From an uncultured Prevotellaceae bacterium (GTDB taxonomy: Bacteria; Bacteroidota; Bacteroidia; Bacteroidales; Bacteroidaceae), in NCBI GenBank assembly GCA_902763615.1, contig CACWSX010000005.1:39308-103307 (forward strand): a DNA stretch of 64,000 nt. The letters run 5' to 3'. Made by a program: the position numbers and the translations under genes. Positions 27,445 to 36,197 of this stretch are shown piece by piece. Under the pieces are notes generated by a model that was not told where the DNA came from, did not search any database, and saw only the letters and a list, made by a program, of their open reading frames with translations. Position 1 is the stretch's first letter; the number at the start of each line of letters is the position of its first letter.

Positions 27445-29520
27445 GATTTTCAAGGCGACAAAATAACATCTGCGTTTATCGCCCTTTCCTTTCTTATAAC
27501 CTGTCCGATGCAGGTAACTGCCTAAGATTGTGGCATTTGCCTGTGTGACGACATTCGTTTTCTTCTCTTCCTTGATGTAACTGAGTATCTGCGTAGGAGT
27601 CAATAGCAACACCTCATCCCCTGCCTGAGGCTGGCGGAACATATCCTCAAAGAGGGATACAGCATTCGGCATCTCATAATAGTCTGCGTTGCTTGCAATA
27701 ATCTGCTGTTCACGCTCACCTGTAAAGGCGTATTCCTCTCCGTGCTCAATCTCATAGACAATCTGTGCATAGAGCTGGGGATAGTCGATCATCTTATCTC
27801 CCTGAGTATCAGTATCGATGGCCTCATTCACCTCCACCACGAGATAGCGACGGCTACCACTCTCATCCTTCAGAGGTACCAACGAATTGGTGGTGGCACA
27901 GAAGGCAGCATAGCGCTGGCTCTGTTCGAAGGTCGTAGAGTAAAGTTTGCGCTCCTTTACATCCGTTCGTTGAATGAGATGTTTGAGGAAAGCCGTCTGG
28001 GCCTTCGAAATCTGATCGTACTCATCGATGTTGATGAGCAGGAAACGACTGAGGGCTCTCAAGGCCTCCTTCTTGTTGGCAAAGTCGATACGGTCAATAT
28101 AATAGGGCATCAACTTATCAGGCAGGAGCATCCGCATGAAAGTCGATTTGCGAGTGCCCTGCGCCCCTACCATCATCAGCACCATCTGTGCTCCATAGAG
28201 GGCATCCTTACCTGCACGCCACTGGCTCACCATCGAGCGCATCCATATCTTGAAGTTCTCACGCCAGCCTGCTGTCTGCGTCTTCACACGATCCGCCAAC
28301 TCACCCAAACGGTCACGACCATCCCAGCGGGGCAGGGCGTCAAGCCATTCGCGAACGGGATCGTACTGGTCTGTCCTGTTAGAGATGATGATGCGCTCCA
28401 GATCCTTGGGCCACACCTTGATACCCTCCTGGATGGCAGCATTGTTGATGTCGTTCTGTGCCTCCTCTGTCAACGGCTGCCACCAGAGCACGTAGCGGTA
28501 TTTGGGCTGGAACTCCAACTCACCCGTCACGCAATTTTTACGGAACATATAGCGACGATGCAGGAATTCCTCCAACAGCTGCTGATGCATCAGGCTTTTG
28601 TCTACGGGATTGGCCATGCCCAGAGAGTGTTTCTCGTAGACATTATTGAACGTGGAGCGCACCAGGACGTCCTTCTTGAAGAACATGCCCATCGCAATGG
28701 TCAGCGTGATGGCCAATTCTTTGTCGACACCTGCTTTCAGGCAGCCCGTCGCCACTCTCATCAGAAACTCCTCCTTGGTCATCTTCTTGTCGTAGGCCAG
28801 TTCGCGACAGATGAAATTGTATTTCGTAGTATCCATCTCGCGACGGGTATAGCCAGGCAGGATTTCCGTATCGAGCGCGATCTCCGCAGGCTTGTCGATG
28901 ATCTGTGCATTCTCCTCCGTCAGCGGTTCTGTGGGCTGTGGCATCTCGATGGCCTTAGCCTCAGGGTGGAAATATGCCTTAGGGTCAAAAGACATGCGGA
29001 AACTCTCGTTACCATCGTGCACCACCTCCTCCACTTTTATACCTGTAGAGCCAAAGGCGAACTCAGCTGCCCGTTTATAAGCATACTGATGAAACAGAGC
29101 TGTTTGCGAAGCTCCTTTTGGCAGTTCCCCACCTTCGAGGCGATAGGGCACAAGCACCTTCAGCGAGCGTCCGCTGCTTCCCACGAACGACAACAGCGTC
29201 TGTTCCCAAAGATTCACCTTCTGGCGAAGCCTCTCCAACGTCTCAGATCCCTCCTGGATGCGAAACGACAGTAGCACCAAGCCCGTGTACCCGCCCTTTT
29301 CGTCCATAGCAGGCAAGATTCTTGGCAGTTCTTCCGCTGCAACCTGGCCATACACCATGCCACCCTCCATAGGAATCTGCCTGAGACCCCTCACCGCCTC
29401 AATACGATGCTGGTAGCGGCCGTTTTTCGTCCACTCCACTACCTTATCAAGTGTCACACCCTTCTCCCGTCGCTCACGACGGTAGAGATACTTCATCAAT
29501 ACCTTGTTTTTAGTTTCCAT
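27442..29520 (-). CDS. VirE/DUF3874-type primase-helicase-like protein
   Basis: 692 residues. The N-terminus resembles the BT4734-like VirE N-terminal domain, a primase-like fold, with the motif SGRSLKVLVPY (116-126). Its expected acidic pair after YTGLVLL reads SFR instead of DxD, so nucleotidyl transfer may be lost (inference). The middle and C-terminal part is a VirE/VapE AAA+ or SF3-like helicase: Walker A VGAQGTRKST (451-460) has Arg where Gly is usual, Walker B is LLINIDEYD, a polar CATTN motif follows, and the arginine finger region is GSRRYL. A winged-helix-like tail (LTPTQILSYI) ends the protein. Such proteins are common on Bacteroidota mobile elements and satellites. Confidence 0.85.
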   Translation of the reverse strand: METKNKVLMKYLYRRERREKGVTLDKVVEWTKNGRYQHRIEAVRGLRQIPMEGGMVYGQVAAEELPRILPAMDEKGGYTGLVLLSFRIQEGSETLERLRQKVNLWEQTLLSFVGSSGRSLKVLVPYRLEGGELPKGASQTALFHQYAYKRAAEFAFGSTGIKVEEVVHDGNESFRMSFDPKAYFHPEAKAIEMPQPTEPLTEENAQIIDKPAEIALDTEILPGYTRREMDTTKYNFICRELAYDKKMTKEEFLMRVATGCLKAGVDKELAITLTIAMGMFFKKDVLVRSTFNNVYEKHSLGMANPVDKSLMHQQLLEEFLHRRYMFRKNCVTGELEFQPKYRYVLWWQPLTEEAQNDINNAAIQEGIKVWPKDLERIIISNRTDQYDPVREWLDALPRWDGRDRLGELADRVKTQTAGWRENFKIWMRSMVSQWRAGKDALYGAQMVLMMVGAQGTRKSTFMRMLLPDKLMPYYIDRIDFANKKEALRALSRFLLINIDEYDQISKAQTAFLKHLIQRTDVKERKLYSTTFEQSQRYAAFCATTNSLVPLKDESGSRRYLVVEVNEAIDTDTQGDKMIDYPQLYAQIVYEIEHGEEYAFTGEREQQIIASNADYYEMPNAVSLFEDMFRQPQAGDEVLLLTPTQILSYIKEEKKTNVVTQANATILGSYLHRTGYKKGKGDKRRCYFVALKI

Positions 29521-29579
29521 AAGTTCCTTCTAGTTTGCTTCTGTTATCTTATCAGCAAATACTATGCCATTCTCTTTTG

Positions 29580-29659
29580 AATTCTCTAGAGAATTTGAGC
29601 AATAACCCTGGGTTATTTAGCAATAAGGGGCCCTTATTATTCAATAAGAACCCCTTATT
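29580..29659. repeat. Four palindromes with exact 21-bp period
   Basis: AATTCTCTAGAGAATT at 29580-29595, AATAACCCTGGGTTATT at 29601-29617, AATAAGGGGCCCTTATT at 29622-29638 and the less perfect AATAAGAACCCCTTATT at 29643-29659. Start positions differ by exactly 21, two DNA helix turns. They lie 60-140 bp upstream of the VirE gene start and end 18 bp before the right inverted repeat. Confidence 0.95.
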
Positions 29660-29677
29660 ATCCGACAACTGCCATCC

Positions 29678-29763
29678 TGTCACCCTTCCATCATCCTTGT
29701 CACCTTTAAAAATAGGGAGCAAACATAGTTTTTATCGACATTTTGTCACCCTGATACCCTAAT
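29678..29763. repeat. Right 86-bp inverted repeat of the VirE unit
   Basis: Partner of 27359-27444. Contains TGTCACC at 29678, 29699 and 29744; the same three motifs occur at the same offsets in the left copy. A TATGTTTG box (29720-29727, minus) inside it could be the -7 element of the VirE gene, in which case the palindromes would lie in a 190-nt leader RNA. Further TGTCAC and TGACAC copies follow outside it at 29789-29815. Confidence 0.75.
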
Positions 29764-29841
29764 CATACAAAATCTCTCACAAAAAAAATGTCACAGACAC
29801 AACATCTTATGACACAAAGTGGCACTTCGTAAGTTCAATTA

Positions 29842-29905
29842 TCACCTTTTTTTGAATAATTGGAGACCATAGTAACTGACATCTGTGACGAAATTGTTGA
29901 AGACA
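29842..29905 (-). pseudogene. Fossil 3' end of a DUF4153 gene
   Basis: The minus strand reads FVTDVSYYGLQLFKKR and a stop, while the intact DUF4153 protein at 31877-33517 ends VVTDVRYYGLQLFRKTKNQ and a stop. At DNA level about 40 bp match with only six or so differences. Upstream of this tail the frame soon meets stops and no further similarity is visible, so only the last 20 codons survive. The fossil lies just outside the right inverted repeat of the VirE unit. The rest of 29764-30179 holds no gene I can support. Confidence 0.75.
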
Positions 29906-30179
29906 GAGACTTACGTTCATGCAACTTGTCGAGAATCCTTTTTTTGTATATTGTGACGTCCTCTTTTATAGAAATCCGCTGCAAAGATAATACTTTTTTA
30001 TATTCGGTAATTTAGCCCTCTTCTAATCTAAAATACATTAAATTGTTTTGCTGCTTCAAAAATAATCTCTATCTTTGCCTTGTAATTCGGTATATGACAA
30101 ACAAAACAACAGATTTATGGCAATTGAATTATCATTTACGGGGCAGATTAAGGCAAATAAAACATAAAAGTTAAGACTA

Positions 30180-30213
30180 TTTGAATAAGTTTGCTCAAAA
30201 GATAGTAATTTTG
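30180..30213 (+). promoter_or_regulatory. Promoter of the beta-propeller gene
   Basis: TTTG at 30180-30183 and TAATTTTG at 30206-30213 (spacer 22). Transcription would start about 10 nt before the ATG at 30232, giving a very short leader. Confidence 0.5.
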
Positions 30214-30231
30214 CAAACAAAATTGTTACAA

Positions 30232-31797
30232 ATGAAGACAGATTTAAGGAGCTCCCTGCTCATGATAGTATTACTTCTGCTATGTTTACCATCCAAGGCA
30301 GACAACACCAACAAAGTCACAGTCGGACTAACCATCGACAGTACGGAAGTTGTGGCTGAGAGTCAGTCTTTTGGACGACGGATTGACAATGTCGTCACCC
30401 AATCCGGACTTGATTATATACTGCTGAAATTCCGCGAAACCACAAAAAGCGGGAAATGGTTGCAATTCAAGGGTGAGATAGGTGCGTTTAGCATCGAGGA
30501 ATCCAAACTGTTGTGGACTTACCCATTTGACTACAGGAATTCATCAGCCTATTGTACGAAGGCTGGAGTAGGCGTCGCGAAGGGGAACAAGTTCAGTATG
30601 CTGGATCCGAATACGGGTAAGGTTCGGTGGCAAGGAAAGTTCACCCCTGTTCAGTTCGATGATTCTACCAATATTGTCGTTGGCTATTCCGGACCGAGGT
30701 CAAGCAAACTGAATGGCTACGACATGACAACAGGGCAACTGCTATGGACTGCCAGCATGCCTCACGACAAGAACTGGGGCTGGAACCATGTCATACGTGA
30801 GGACTCTGTCCATTGGCTCGTTGTTGCTGACGACCTGAATCGTCTGAACATCCGTACGGGTGAAGTCCATGCTTACGAAGCCAAGACAGGTGTCACCGAT
30901 GTGAAGGGCGCTCTTCTGCAGGGATTGGTGATAGCTGGTGCCGCCGTTGCAGGTGCAATGGCTACGGGCTATGCTGCTTATCCTGTGGGAGTTGTAGGCC
31001 CGAATGTCATCAATCAGTTACATTCCAATGTGGTTCTGGATGACTCACTCTATTATTTTGCCGACCGCGAGCAAGTGGCCTGTTTTGATAAGGACATGAA
31101 AACAATCTGGAGTTATGAGTTCCCATCAAAAACTTCTGCCTTTTCCCGACTTGTCTGCAATGACAGCACGCTCTATATGTTCAATCTGGGTTTTGGTCTG
31201 AAGAACGGACAACAGCATACGAAGATGGGACGCCCGTTTATCGCTGCCTTTGACAAACGCACTGGAACCTGCCACTTTATGAACATGCTGAGTTTGAGAA
31301 AGGACATGGTGGAGGATGCCGTGCTCAATCCAGATGGTGCTTTCATGCTCTTCGACGACGGACTAGCCTATAAGCATGAGCTTGACGATTCCATAGTGAC
31401 GGTCTCACCATGGGATGTGAAGGAACATGGCCAGTTGAGGGCAATTATCACTCAGCCAGTTTATGCACACTATAATCTTAAGAGCATGTTTGATCTCATC
31501 GCTACGGATGGCATATACTTTCCTGTGATAACAGAAAATGGCGATATCTTCATGGTTGACAGGGAACTGAGAACTTCAGAGCATTTTCCTGCCTATTCAC
31601 TTTACTGGCCGCTATGTATGGTCGGAGACCGGATGTGCGTCTATTCTCCTACTAGTCGCAGGCAGGATATATGGCTGGTATCTCTTCAAGGTATTCCAGA
31701 GATACAGTTTACAATCCCCATTCGAGGCGTAGGAATTGCAGGAGGCAAATTGTTCTTGAACAATGATGAACGACTGTATTATTTACCTTTCGACTAG
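30232..31797 (+). CDS. Secreted PQQ-like beta-propeller protein, function unknown
   Basis: 521 residues from ATG 30232. The frame could open at TTG 30181, but that would place the promoter boxes inside the gene. A signal peptide (ends LPSKADN) is followed by blades of the PQQ-like quinoprotein type: LWTYPFDYRNSS, MLDPNTGKVRWQGKF and GYDMTTGQLLWTASM. Repeats of this kind build outer membrane assembly factors such as BamB and many binding proteins. An unusual Gly/Ala-rich hydrophobic stretch (GLVIAGAAVAGAMATGYAAY) interrupts the propeller near residue 245. I do not recognise a specific family. It stands alone on the plus strand between two minus-strand blocks. Confidence 0.75.
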   Translation: MKTDLRSSLLMIVLLLLCLPSKADNTNKVTVGLTIDSTEVVAESQSFGRRIDNVVTQSGLDYILLKFRETTKSGKWLQFKGEIGAFSIEESKLLWTYPFDYRNSSAYCTKAGVGVAKGNKFSMLDPNTGKVRWQGKFTPVQFDDSTNIVVGYSGPRSSKLNGYDMTTGQLLWTASMPHDKNWGWNHVIREDSVHWLVVADDLNRLNIRTGEVHAYEAKTGVTDVKGALLQGLVIAGAAVAGAMATGYAAYPVGVVGPNVINQLHSNVVLDDSLYYFADREQVACFDKDMKTIWSYEFPSKTSAFSRLVCNDSTLYMFNLGFGLKNGQQHTKMGRPFIAAFDKRTGTCHFMNMLSLRKDMVEDAVLNPDGAFMLFDDGLAYKHELDDSIVTVSPWDVKEHGQLRAIITQPVYAHYNLKSMFDLIATDGIYFPVITENGDIFMVDRELRTSEHFPAYSLYWPLCMVGDRMCVYSPTSRRQDIWLVSLQGIPEIQFTIPIRGVGIAGGKLFLNNDERLYYLPFD

Positions 31798-31876
31798 TAT
31801 TCCACTTTGGTGTCGATATATGATTCTGCTATCCCTGCGTTACATGTTGAATATTATGCGAATGGATGCTGATTTC

Positions 31877-33517
31877 TTATTGATTTTTGGTTTTCCTAAA
31901 TAACTGGAGACCATAGTACCTGACATCTGTCACGACGGTGTCTTCAATGCAGATACCCTCAAGCACCAGCATCAGCGAGTCGTTGCGATAGGTGAGTAGT
32001 TGTTCAGGATGATGCAGGAGCATCGTGTCCTGACGGATAATCTTTTGTATAGGATATTCGAGAACAACGGTATTCTCATCCAGGGTAATAGTGACAGTCT
32101 GGTCATTGAAGTTGTATTGGTAAGCTTTTTGAGGCAGAATGATCGTGTATTCACCCAACTCTACAGGCTTTCTCCTGATATACCAGTTGTCGCCGTAGAG
32201 AGGGCCTTTGACCTTGTCGTAGTTGAAACTATACTCCGAGTGCGCCCATTTGCCGTATTGCGCTTCAAACTCCTTGGTTCCGATCTCATTCCTTACATAA
32301 CTGATAACGCTGGTGATATCCTTATATCGTTCGCACATCATACTGTCCTGCTTGATGCTTCTCATGTCAAGGTCGTCGTTCAGCCTGCCCGTCTTGGCAT
32401 CCGCCAGCTTCAGTTCGCTGATAAGTGCTGTGAGTCGCTGCTTCTGACAAGCTAATCCGATGCTTTTTGCAGAGATGCCTGGGATATAGGTAAAAAGAAT
32501 GATGGCTGCGCCGAAGATGAGTGCCATGAGCTGATACCGACGGGTATGCTTTCGGAACAACATCAGCACGAAGAGCGTCATCAGCACACCAGCCACCATC
32601 AGGTAGAAACGGCTTTCGGTGAAACTGTAGAGACGGATGCGGTAGATAGAGCCTATCCAGTACATGATGAGCGGAGGAATGGCAATCAGCGTGAACCAGC
32701 GGTAGAACCAGTCATAATAGCGCTGACTGAGTATCGACTGTGCCACGCGACCTATCAGAGCCACTGTGATGAATCCCATGACCAACCACGCCACACCGCC
32801 TTTGGGCAAATCCCATTCGAAGGCTATCTTTATAAAATAGGTATAGAGAATAACGGTGTAGATGATAACGGCTGGGGAGAGGATGAAATTAAGGATAATC
32901 CTTAGTATCTTGAAAGGCTCGGCCACCTCATCCTCGTTCTGACGGACCAGGGTGCAGCACACCTGCGGAGCCAGCACAAAAAAGATGAACTGAGCGATAT
33001 GCTCGTAGAAATGCTGGGGTTCGTCGATACCGAAGATGTAGAAGAAGGATGCCGTGATGGCCAACACCGCCATGTAGAGGATACCAGAAATGAGCAATCC
33101 GAAAAACAACTGCGTAGCTACATGCAAGGCATGGGCTGCAAATGTGCGGTTGTCCATCCGCTTATAACCGATAATAAGCAGGATGGCCGCCAGCACATAA
33201 GTGAATCCGAAACCGTAAGTCCAAAGGAATGGCTTCAGGTCGAGCATCATCAGGGGCAGGAAAAGGAAGAATGAGGCAAGATATGCCCAACGATTGACGC
33301 GATGGAGCCAGAACGTCAACGCCATCAGCGGAACGAAAAGCCAAAGTACGTCACCATTCACTGCACTCTCATACTGTGCTGTCTTCTCATTCCACACGTG
33401 AGTCTCGCTATCCCACACAGCTATGATAAAGAACACCACTCCCAGCGCCATTTCTACAGGGAACCGCCTCGGGCTCTGCAGCAACTGCTGCAGTATCGTT
33501 TTCAGTCTATTATTCAT
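31877..33517 (-). CDS. DUF4153 integral membrane protein
   Basis: Start set at ATG 33517 (MNNRLKTILQQL) rather than 33541. The first 340 residues contain about ten hydrophobic segments, and the last 190 form a soluble, mixed charged domain. This is the DUF4153 architecture, common in Bacteroidota, with no assigned function. A truncated copy of the C-terminus lies 2 kb away at 29842-29905. Confidence 0.87.
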   Translation of the reverse strand: MNNRLKTILQQLLQSPRRFPVEMALGVVFFIIAVWDSETHVWNEKTAQYESAVNGDVLWLFVPLMALTFWLHRVNRWAYLASFFLFLPLMMLDLKPFLWTYGFGFTYVLAAILLIIGYKRMDNRTFAAHALHVATQLFFGLLISGILYMAVLAITASFFYIFGIDEPQHFYEHIAQFIFFVLAPQVCCTLVRQNEDEVAEPFKILRIILNFILSPAVIIYTVILYTYFIKIAFEWDLPKGGVAWLVMGFITVALIGRVAQSILSQRYYDWFYRWFTLIAIPPLIMYWIGSIYRIRLYSFTESRFYLMVAGVLMTLFVLMLFRKHTRRYQLMALIFGAAIILFTYIPGISAKSIGLACQKQRLTALISELKLADAKTGRLNDDLDMRSIKQDSMMCERYKDITSVISYVRNEIGTKEFEAQYGKWAHSEYSFNYDKVKGPLYGDNWYIRRKPVELGEYTIILPQKAYQYNFNDQTVTITLDENTVVLEYPIQKIIRQDTMLLHHPEQLLTYRNDSLMLVLEGICIEDTVVTDVRYYGLQLFRKTKNQ

Positions 33518-33577
33518 TTCTTCCGCACAAATTTGCCACAACGTTACGAAAAACTTCGCAAACTAAGCATTATAATA

Positions 33578-34285
33578 TCAGAAATTCCACTTCACACCGA
33601 GGGTGGGGTTGACGAAGAAAGTCTTATCGTTGAAGGTGTTATAAATGAAATTGTTGCTGACTTCAACTTCGGAGCCTATACTGAGGTGGTCAGTGACATT
33701 ATACCACAACTGAGGCTCGGAGAGGATGACGAGCTGGCCGTGACCATTGGCCTTCTGTCCGCGCCAGAAATCGATGAAGCCAGAGAACGACATCTTGCGG
33801 TTGAGGAAATGAACGCCCCACACACCTGTGAGCTGCATGCTATTGTAGGCTGTATTGAAATCGTAGCTCTTGAAGAAACGCTTATAGAGCAGCTGGAGCG
33901 ACCAGGTAGCCGTGTAATTGGGCGTATTACCGTTGTAGGCGATACCTGCGAGCGCAGCCTGCTGGTAACTGCCAGAACGGGAACCAAGTCCACCATTGTA
34001 TTCAACATGCACGGCAAAGGGCAGCTTTTTAATGAAGTTTATCTCACGAGAGATCTCTGTATAGGCCCCCAGCGTCTCCTTACGACTGAGGTCGACATCA
34101 ACGAAATAGTACCAGGATCCCCAGTCGTCGGCCTTAAACTGTTCAAGGGTGACTGTAACTTTCTGACGGGCGGACTCCTCATCGGGATAGATGTTACGAC
34201 CAAAGTCATAGTGGAGCTGAATATTCTGTGCATTGACTGTGAGGGCGGCAATGGCCATCATGGTAAGGGATAAAATCTTTTTCAT
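33578..34285 (-). CDS. DUF5020 family outer membrane protein (Tsx-like)
   Basis: 235 residues, with a signal peptide (ends LTVNAQ) and alternating aromatic strands ending in a C-terminal Phe (GVKWNF), as expected of a small outer membrane beta-barrel. DUF5020 proteins resemble nucleoside channel Tsx. The start overlaps the lpxB stop by 4 bp, so it is the last gene of the surE-lpxB-DUF5020 operon. The substrate is unknown. Confidence 0.85.
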   Translation of the reverse strand: MKKILSLTMMAIAALTVNAQNIQLHYDFGRNIYPDEESARQKVTVTLEQFKADDWGSWYYFVDVDLSRKETLGAYTEISREINFIKKLPFAVHVEYNGGLGSRSGSYQQAALAGIAYNGNTPNYTATWSLQLLYKRFFKSYDFNTAYNSMQLTGVWGVHFLNRKMSFSGFIDFWRGQKANGHGQLVILSEPQLWYNVTDHLSIGSEVEVSNNFIYNTFNDKTFFVNPTLGVKWNF

Positions 34286-35412
34286 ATTCTTTTCTTTTTA
34301 AGTTTTTCTATCATCAAGCAGGCTGCGTTATCCGGTGCCTTTTGGTCGCCAAGGCGACGGCTCACTTCAGAATAGCCTTCAAGCATGGCGTCGCGAGCAG
34401 GACCAGAGAGAATCTTATCAAGTTCACGACGGATATGACCAACAGTGAAAGTACGACCTAAGAGTTCAGTAACCACTTCACGATCGGCAATGAGATTGAC
34501 CAGTGAAATAAATTTCACTTTAATCAAACGACGACGCACAAAGTCGGCTATCACAGGCAAGGGAAGTTTGTAGCAAACCACCTGCGGCACACGGAAAAGA
34601 CAGGTCTCAAGCGTGGCGGTACCACTAGTAACAAGAGCTGCATGAGCCTGAGAGAGCAGAGCGTAGGTCTGGTTATAGACCACCTGCACCTTCCGGTCTG
34701 AAATATAGGGAGCATAATAGTCGGGTTCGATGCCTGGAGCGCCAGCAAGGACAATCTGATAATCAGCCTCATAAGGTTTCACAGCCTCGAGCATCACAGG
34801 AAGATTGTCTTTGATTTCCTGTTGACGGGAGCCTGCCAAAAGAGCTATGATCGGATTACCCGTATAATCCTGAATTTCCTTATTATTCTGAGAATCCTTA
34901 AACTCACGGACTTCATCAGCAGTAGGATTACCTACATAATGAATAGGATAATGATGCTTGTCCTCATAGAAATCAACCTCAAAGGGGAGGATGGAGAAGA
35001 GTTCATCGACGTCTCGCTTGATATTTTTGATGCGATACTCCTTCCAAGCCCAAATCTTTGGAGAAATATAATAATAGACGGGGATGTTTGTCTGAGATTT
35101 TACAAACTTTGCTATTTTCAAATTAAAACCTGGATAGTCGACAAGAATGAGACAATCTGGTTGCCAAGAAACAATATCATTCTTGCACATCTGCATATTC
35201 GAAAGTATTGTCGGCAAATGAAGCAAGACAGGGACAAACCCCATATAAGCAAGTTCACGATAATGCCGAACGCAAGTACCACCAATAGCTTTCATCATGT
35301 CACCTCCAAAGAACCGAAACTGTGCATCTGAGTCATGTTTTTTCAACGACATCATTAAATGTGATGCATGGAGGTCACCCGAGGCCTCACCGACTATCAG
35401 ATAGTACTTCAT
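34282..35412 (-). CDS. lpxB: Lipid-A-disaccharide synthase
   Basis: Joins lipid X and UDP-diacylglucosamine to form the lipid A disaccharide (GT19). The N-terminal GEASGDLHASHLM is the family hallmark, and the C-terminal donor site region is visible as LLAGSRQQEIKDNLP and VTSGTATLETCLFRVPQVV. 376 residues is typical. Overlaps surE by 4 bp. Confidence 0.95.
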   Translation of the reverse strand: MKYYLIVGEASGDLHASHLMMSLKKHDSDAQFRFFGGDMMKAIGGTCVRHYRELAYMGFVPVLLHLPTILSNMQMCKNDIVSWQPDCLILVDYPGFNLKIAKFVKSQTNIPVYYYISPKIWAWKEYRIKNIKRDVDELFSILPFEVDFYEDKHHYPIHYVGNPTADEVREFKDSQNNKEIQDYTGNPIIALLAGSRQQEIKDNLPVMLEAVKPYEADYQIVLAGAPGIEPDYYAPYISDRKVQVVYNQTYALLSQAHAALVTSGTATLETCLFRVPQVVCYKLPLPVIADFVRRRLIKVKFISLVNLIADREVVTELLGRTFTVGHIRRELDKILSGPARDAMLEGYSEVSRRLGDQKAPDNAACLMIEKLKKKRI

Positions 35413-36176
35413 ATCGGCCAGGCTTTAAGTTGGTCGAAAGCAGAGTAGGCAGTAAGATCGATTTGAGTTGGAGTAATAGCAACATACCCGTGGTCGAGAG
35501 CCCAACGATCGGTATCTTCAGCCTCTGGCTCATCGTTGCGGTAGGAACCCACCATCCACCAATAATCGTATCCACGAGGATGATGGCATTTTGTCACTTC
35601 GTTATACCAAGTACCGGGAGCCATACGACACACCCTGACTCCTTGGAACTTCGGGACAAGAGGGAAATTGACATTAAGGCAGACGCCATGTGGCAATCCC
35701 TCTCTAAGCACTTGGGCCATAATGGTACGGATAAAAGGACGAAGGGGTTCGAAATCAGCATCATCGCGATGGTCGCAAAGCGAGAAGGCCACTGAAGGGA
35801 TGTATTTCATACAACCTTCGAGAGTGACGCCCATCGTACCACTATAATGTGCATTGACGGAAGCGTTGTCACCATGGTTGATGCCACCAATAACCATATC
35901 AGGGCGACGCGGACAGACTTCAGAGAGAGCCAGCTTCACACAATCGACAGGCGTTCCGTTACAAGACCATACCTCAACCCCCTCATGCTGTTCACGCTTT
36001 TGGAGGCGCAAGGGTATGGTGGCCGAAAAGGCACAAGAATAGCCACTGCGGGCACTCTCAGGAGCGCAGACGATGATGTCGCCAACGTCGGACAGCATTT
36101 CAACAAGACATCTGATGCCCTTCGATTGATAGCCGTCATCATTGGAAATGAGCAGTAAAGGTCGTTTAATTTCCAT
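35409..36176 (-). CDS. surE: 5'/3'-nucleotidase SurE
   Basis: Metal-dependent phosphatase acting on nucleoside monophosphates. SNDDGYQSKGI near the N-terminus supplies the metal-binding Asp pair, and GINHGDNASVNAHYSGTMG is the second hallmark. 255 residues. First gene of an operon with lpxB and the DUF5020 gene, a frequent arrangement in this phylum. Confidence 0.95.
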   Translation of the reverse strand: MEIKRPLLLISNDDGYQSKGIRCLVEMLSDVGDIIVCAPESARSGYSCAFSATIPLRLQKREQHEGVEVWSCNGTPVDCVKLALSEVCPRRPDMVIGGINHGDNASVNAHYSGTMGVTLEGCMKYIPSVAFSLCDHRDDADFEPLRPFIRTIMAQVLREGLPHGVCLNVNFPLVPKFQGVRVCRMAPGTWYNEVTKCHHPRGYDYWWMVGSYRNDEPEAEDTDRWALDHGYVAITPTQIDLTAYSAFDQLKAWPI

Positions 36177-36197
36177 AAAATATCAATGTTTTCGCTG

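Larger units (their letters stand above)
27359..29763. mobile_element. Candidate single-gene element bounded by 86-bp inverted repeats
   Basis: A 2405-bp unit: left inverted repeat, VirE/DUF3874-type gene, phased palindrome array, right inverted repeat. No transposase or integrase is present and no target-site duplication is evident at the outer ends. The repeats carry TGTCACC iterons. Interpretation as a mobile or satellite element is inference; it could instead be a chromosomal gene with a symmetrical regulatory or replication region. Confidence 0.4.

Noticed and set aside
27742-29274. 510-codon open frame on the plus strand
   Set aside because: Antisense shadow of the VirE gene; the minus frame carries helicase motifs, the plus frame none.
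29580-29763. CRISPR array
   Set aside because: Spaced palindromes on a 21-bp step have no constant repeat plus spacer pattern of CRISPR length, and no cas genes are present.
33302-34273. 323-codon plus-strand frame
   Set aside because: Spans antisense to two real genes (DUF4153 and DUF5020) and their gap; no start signals.
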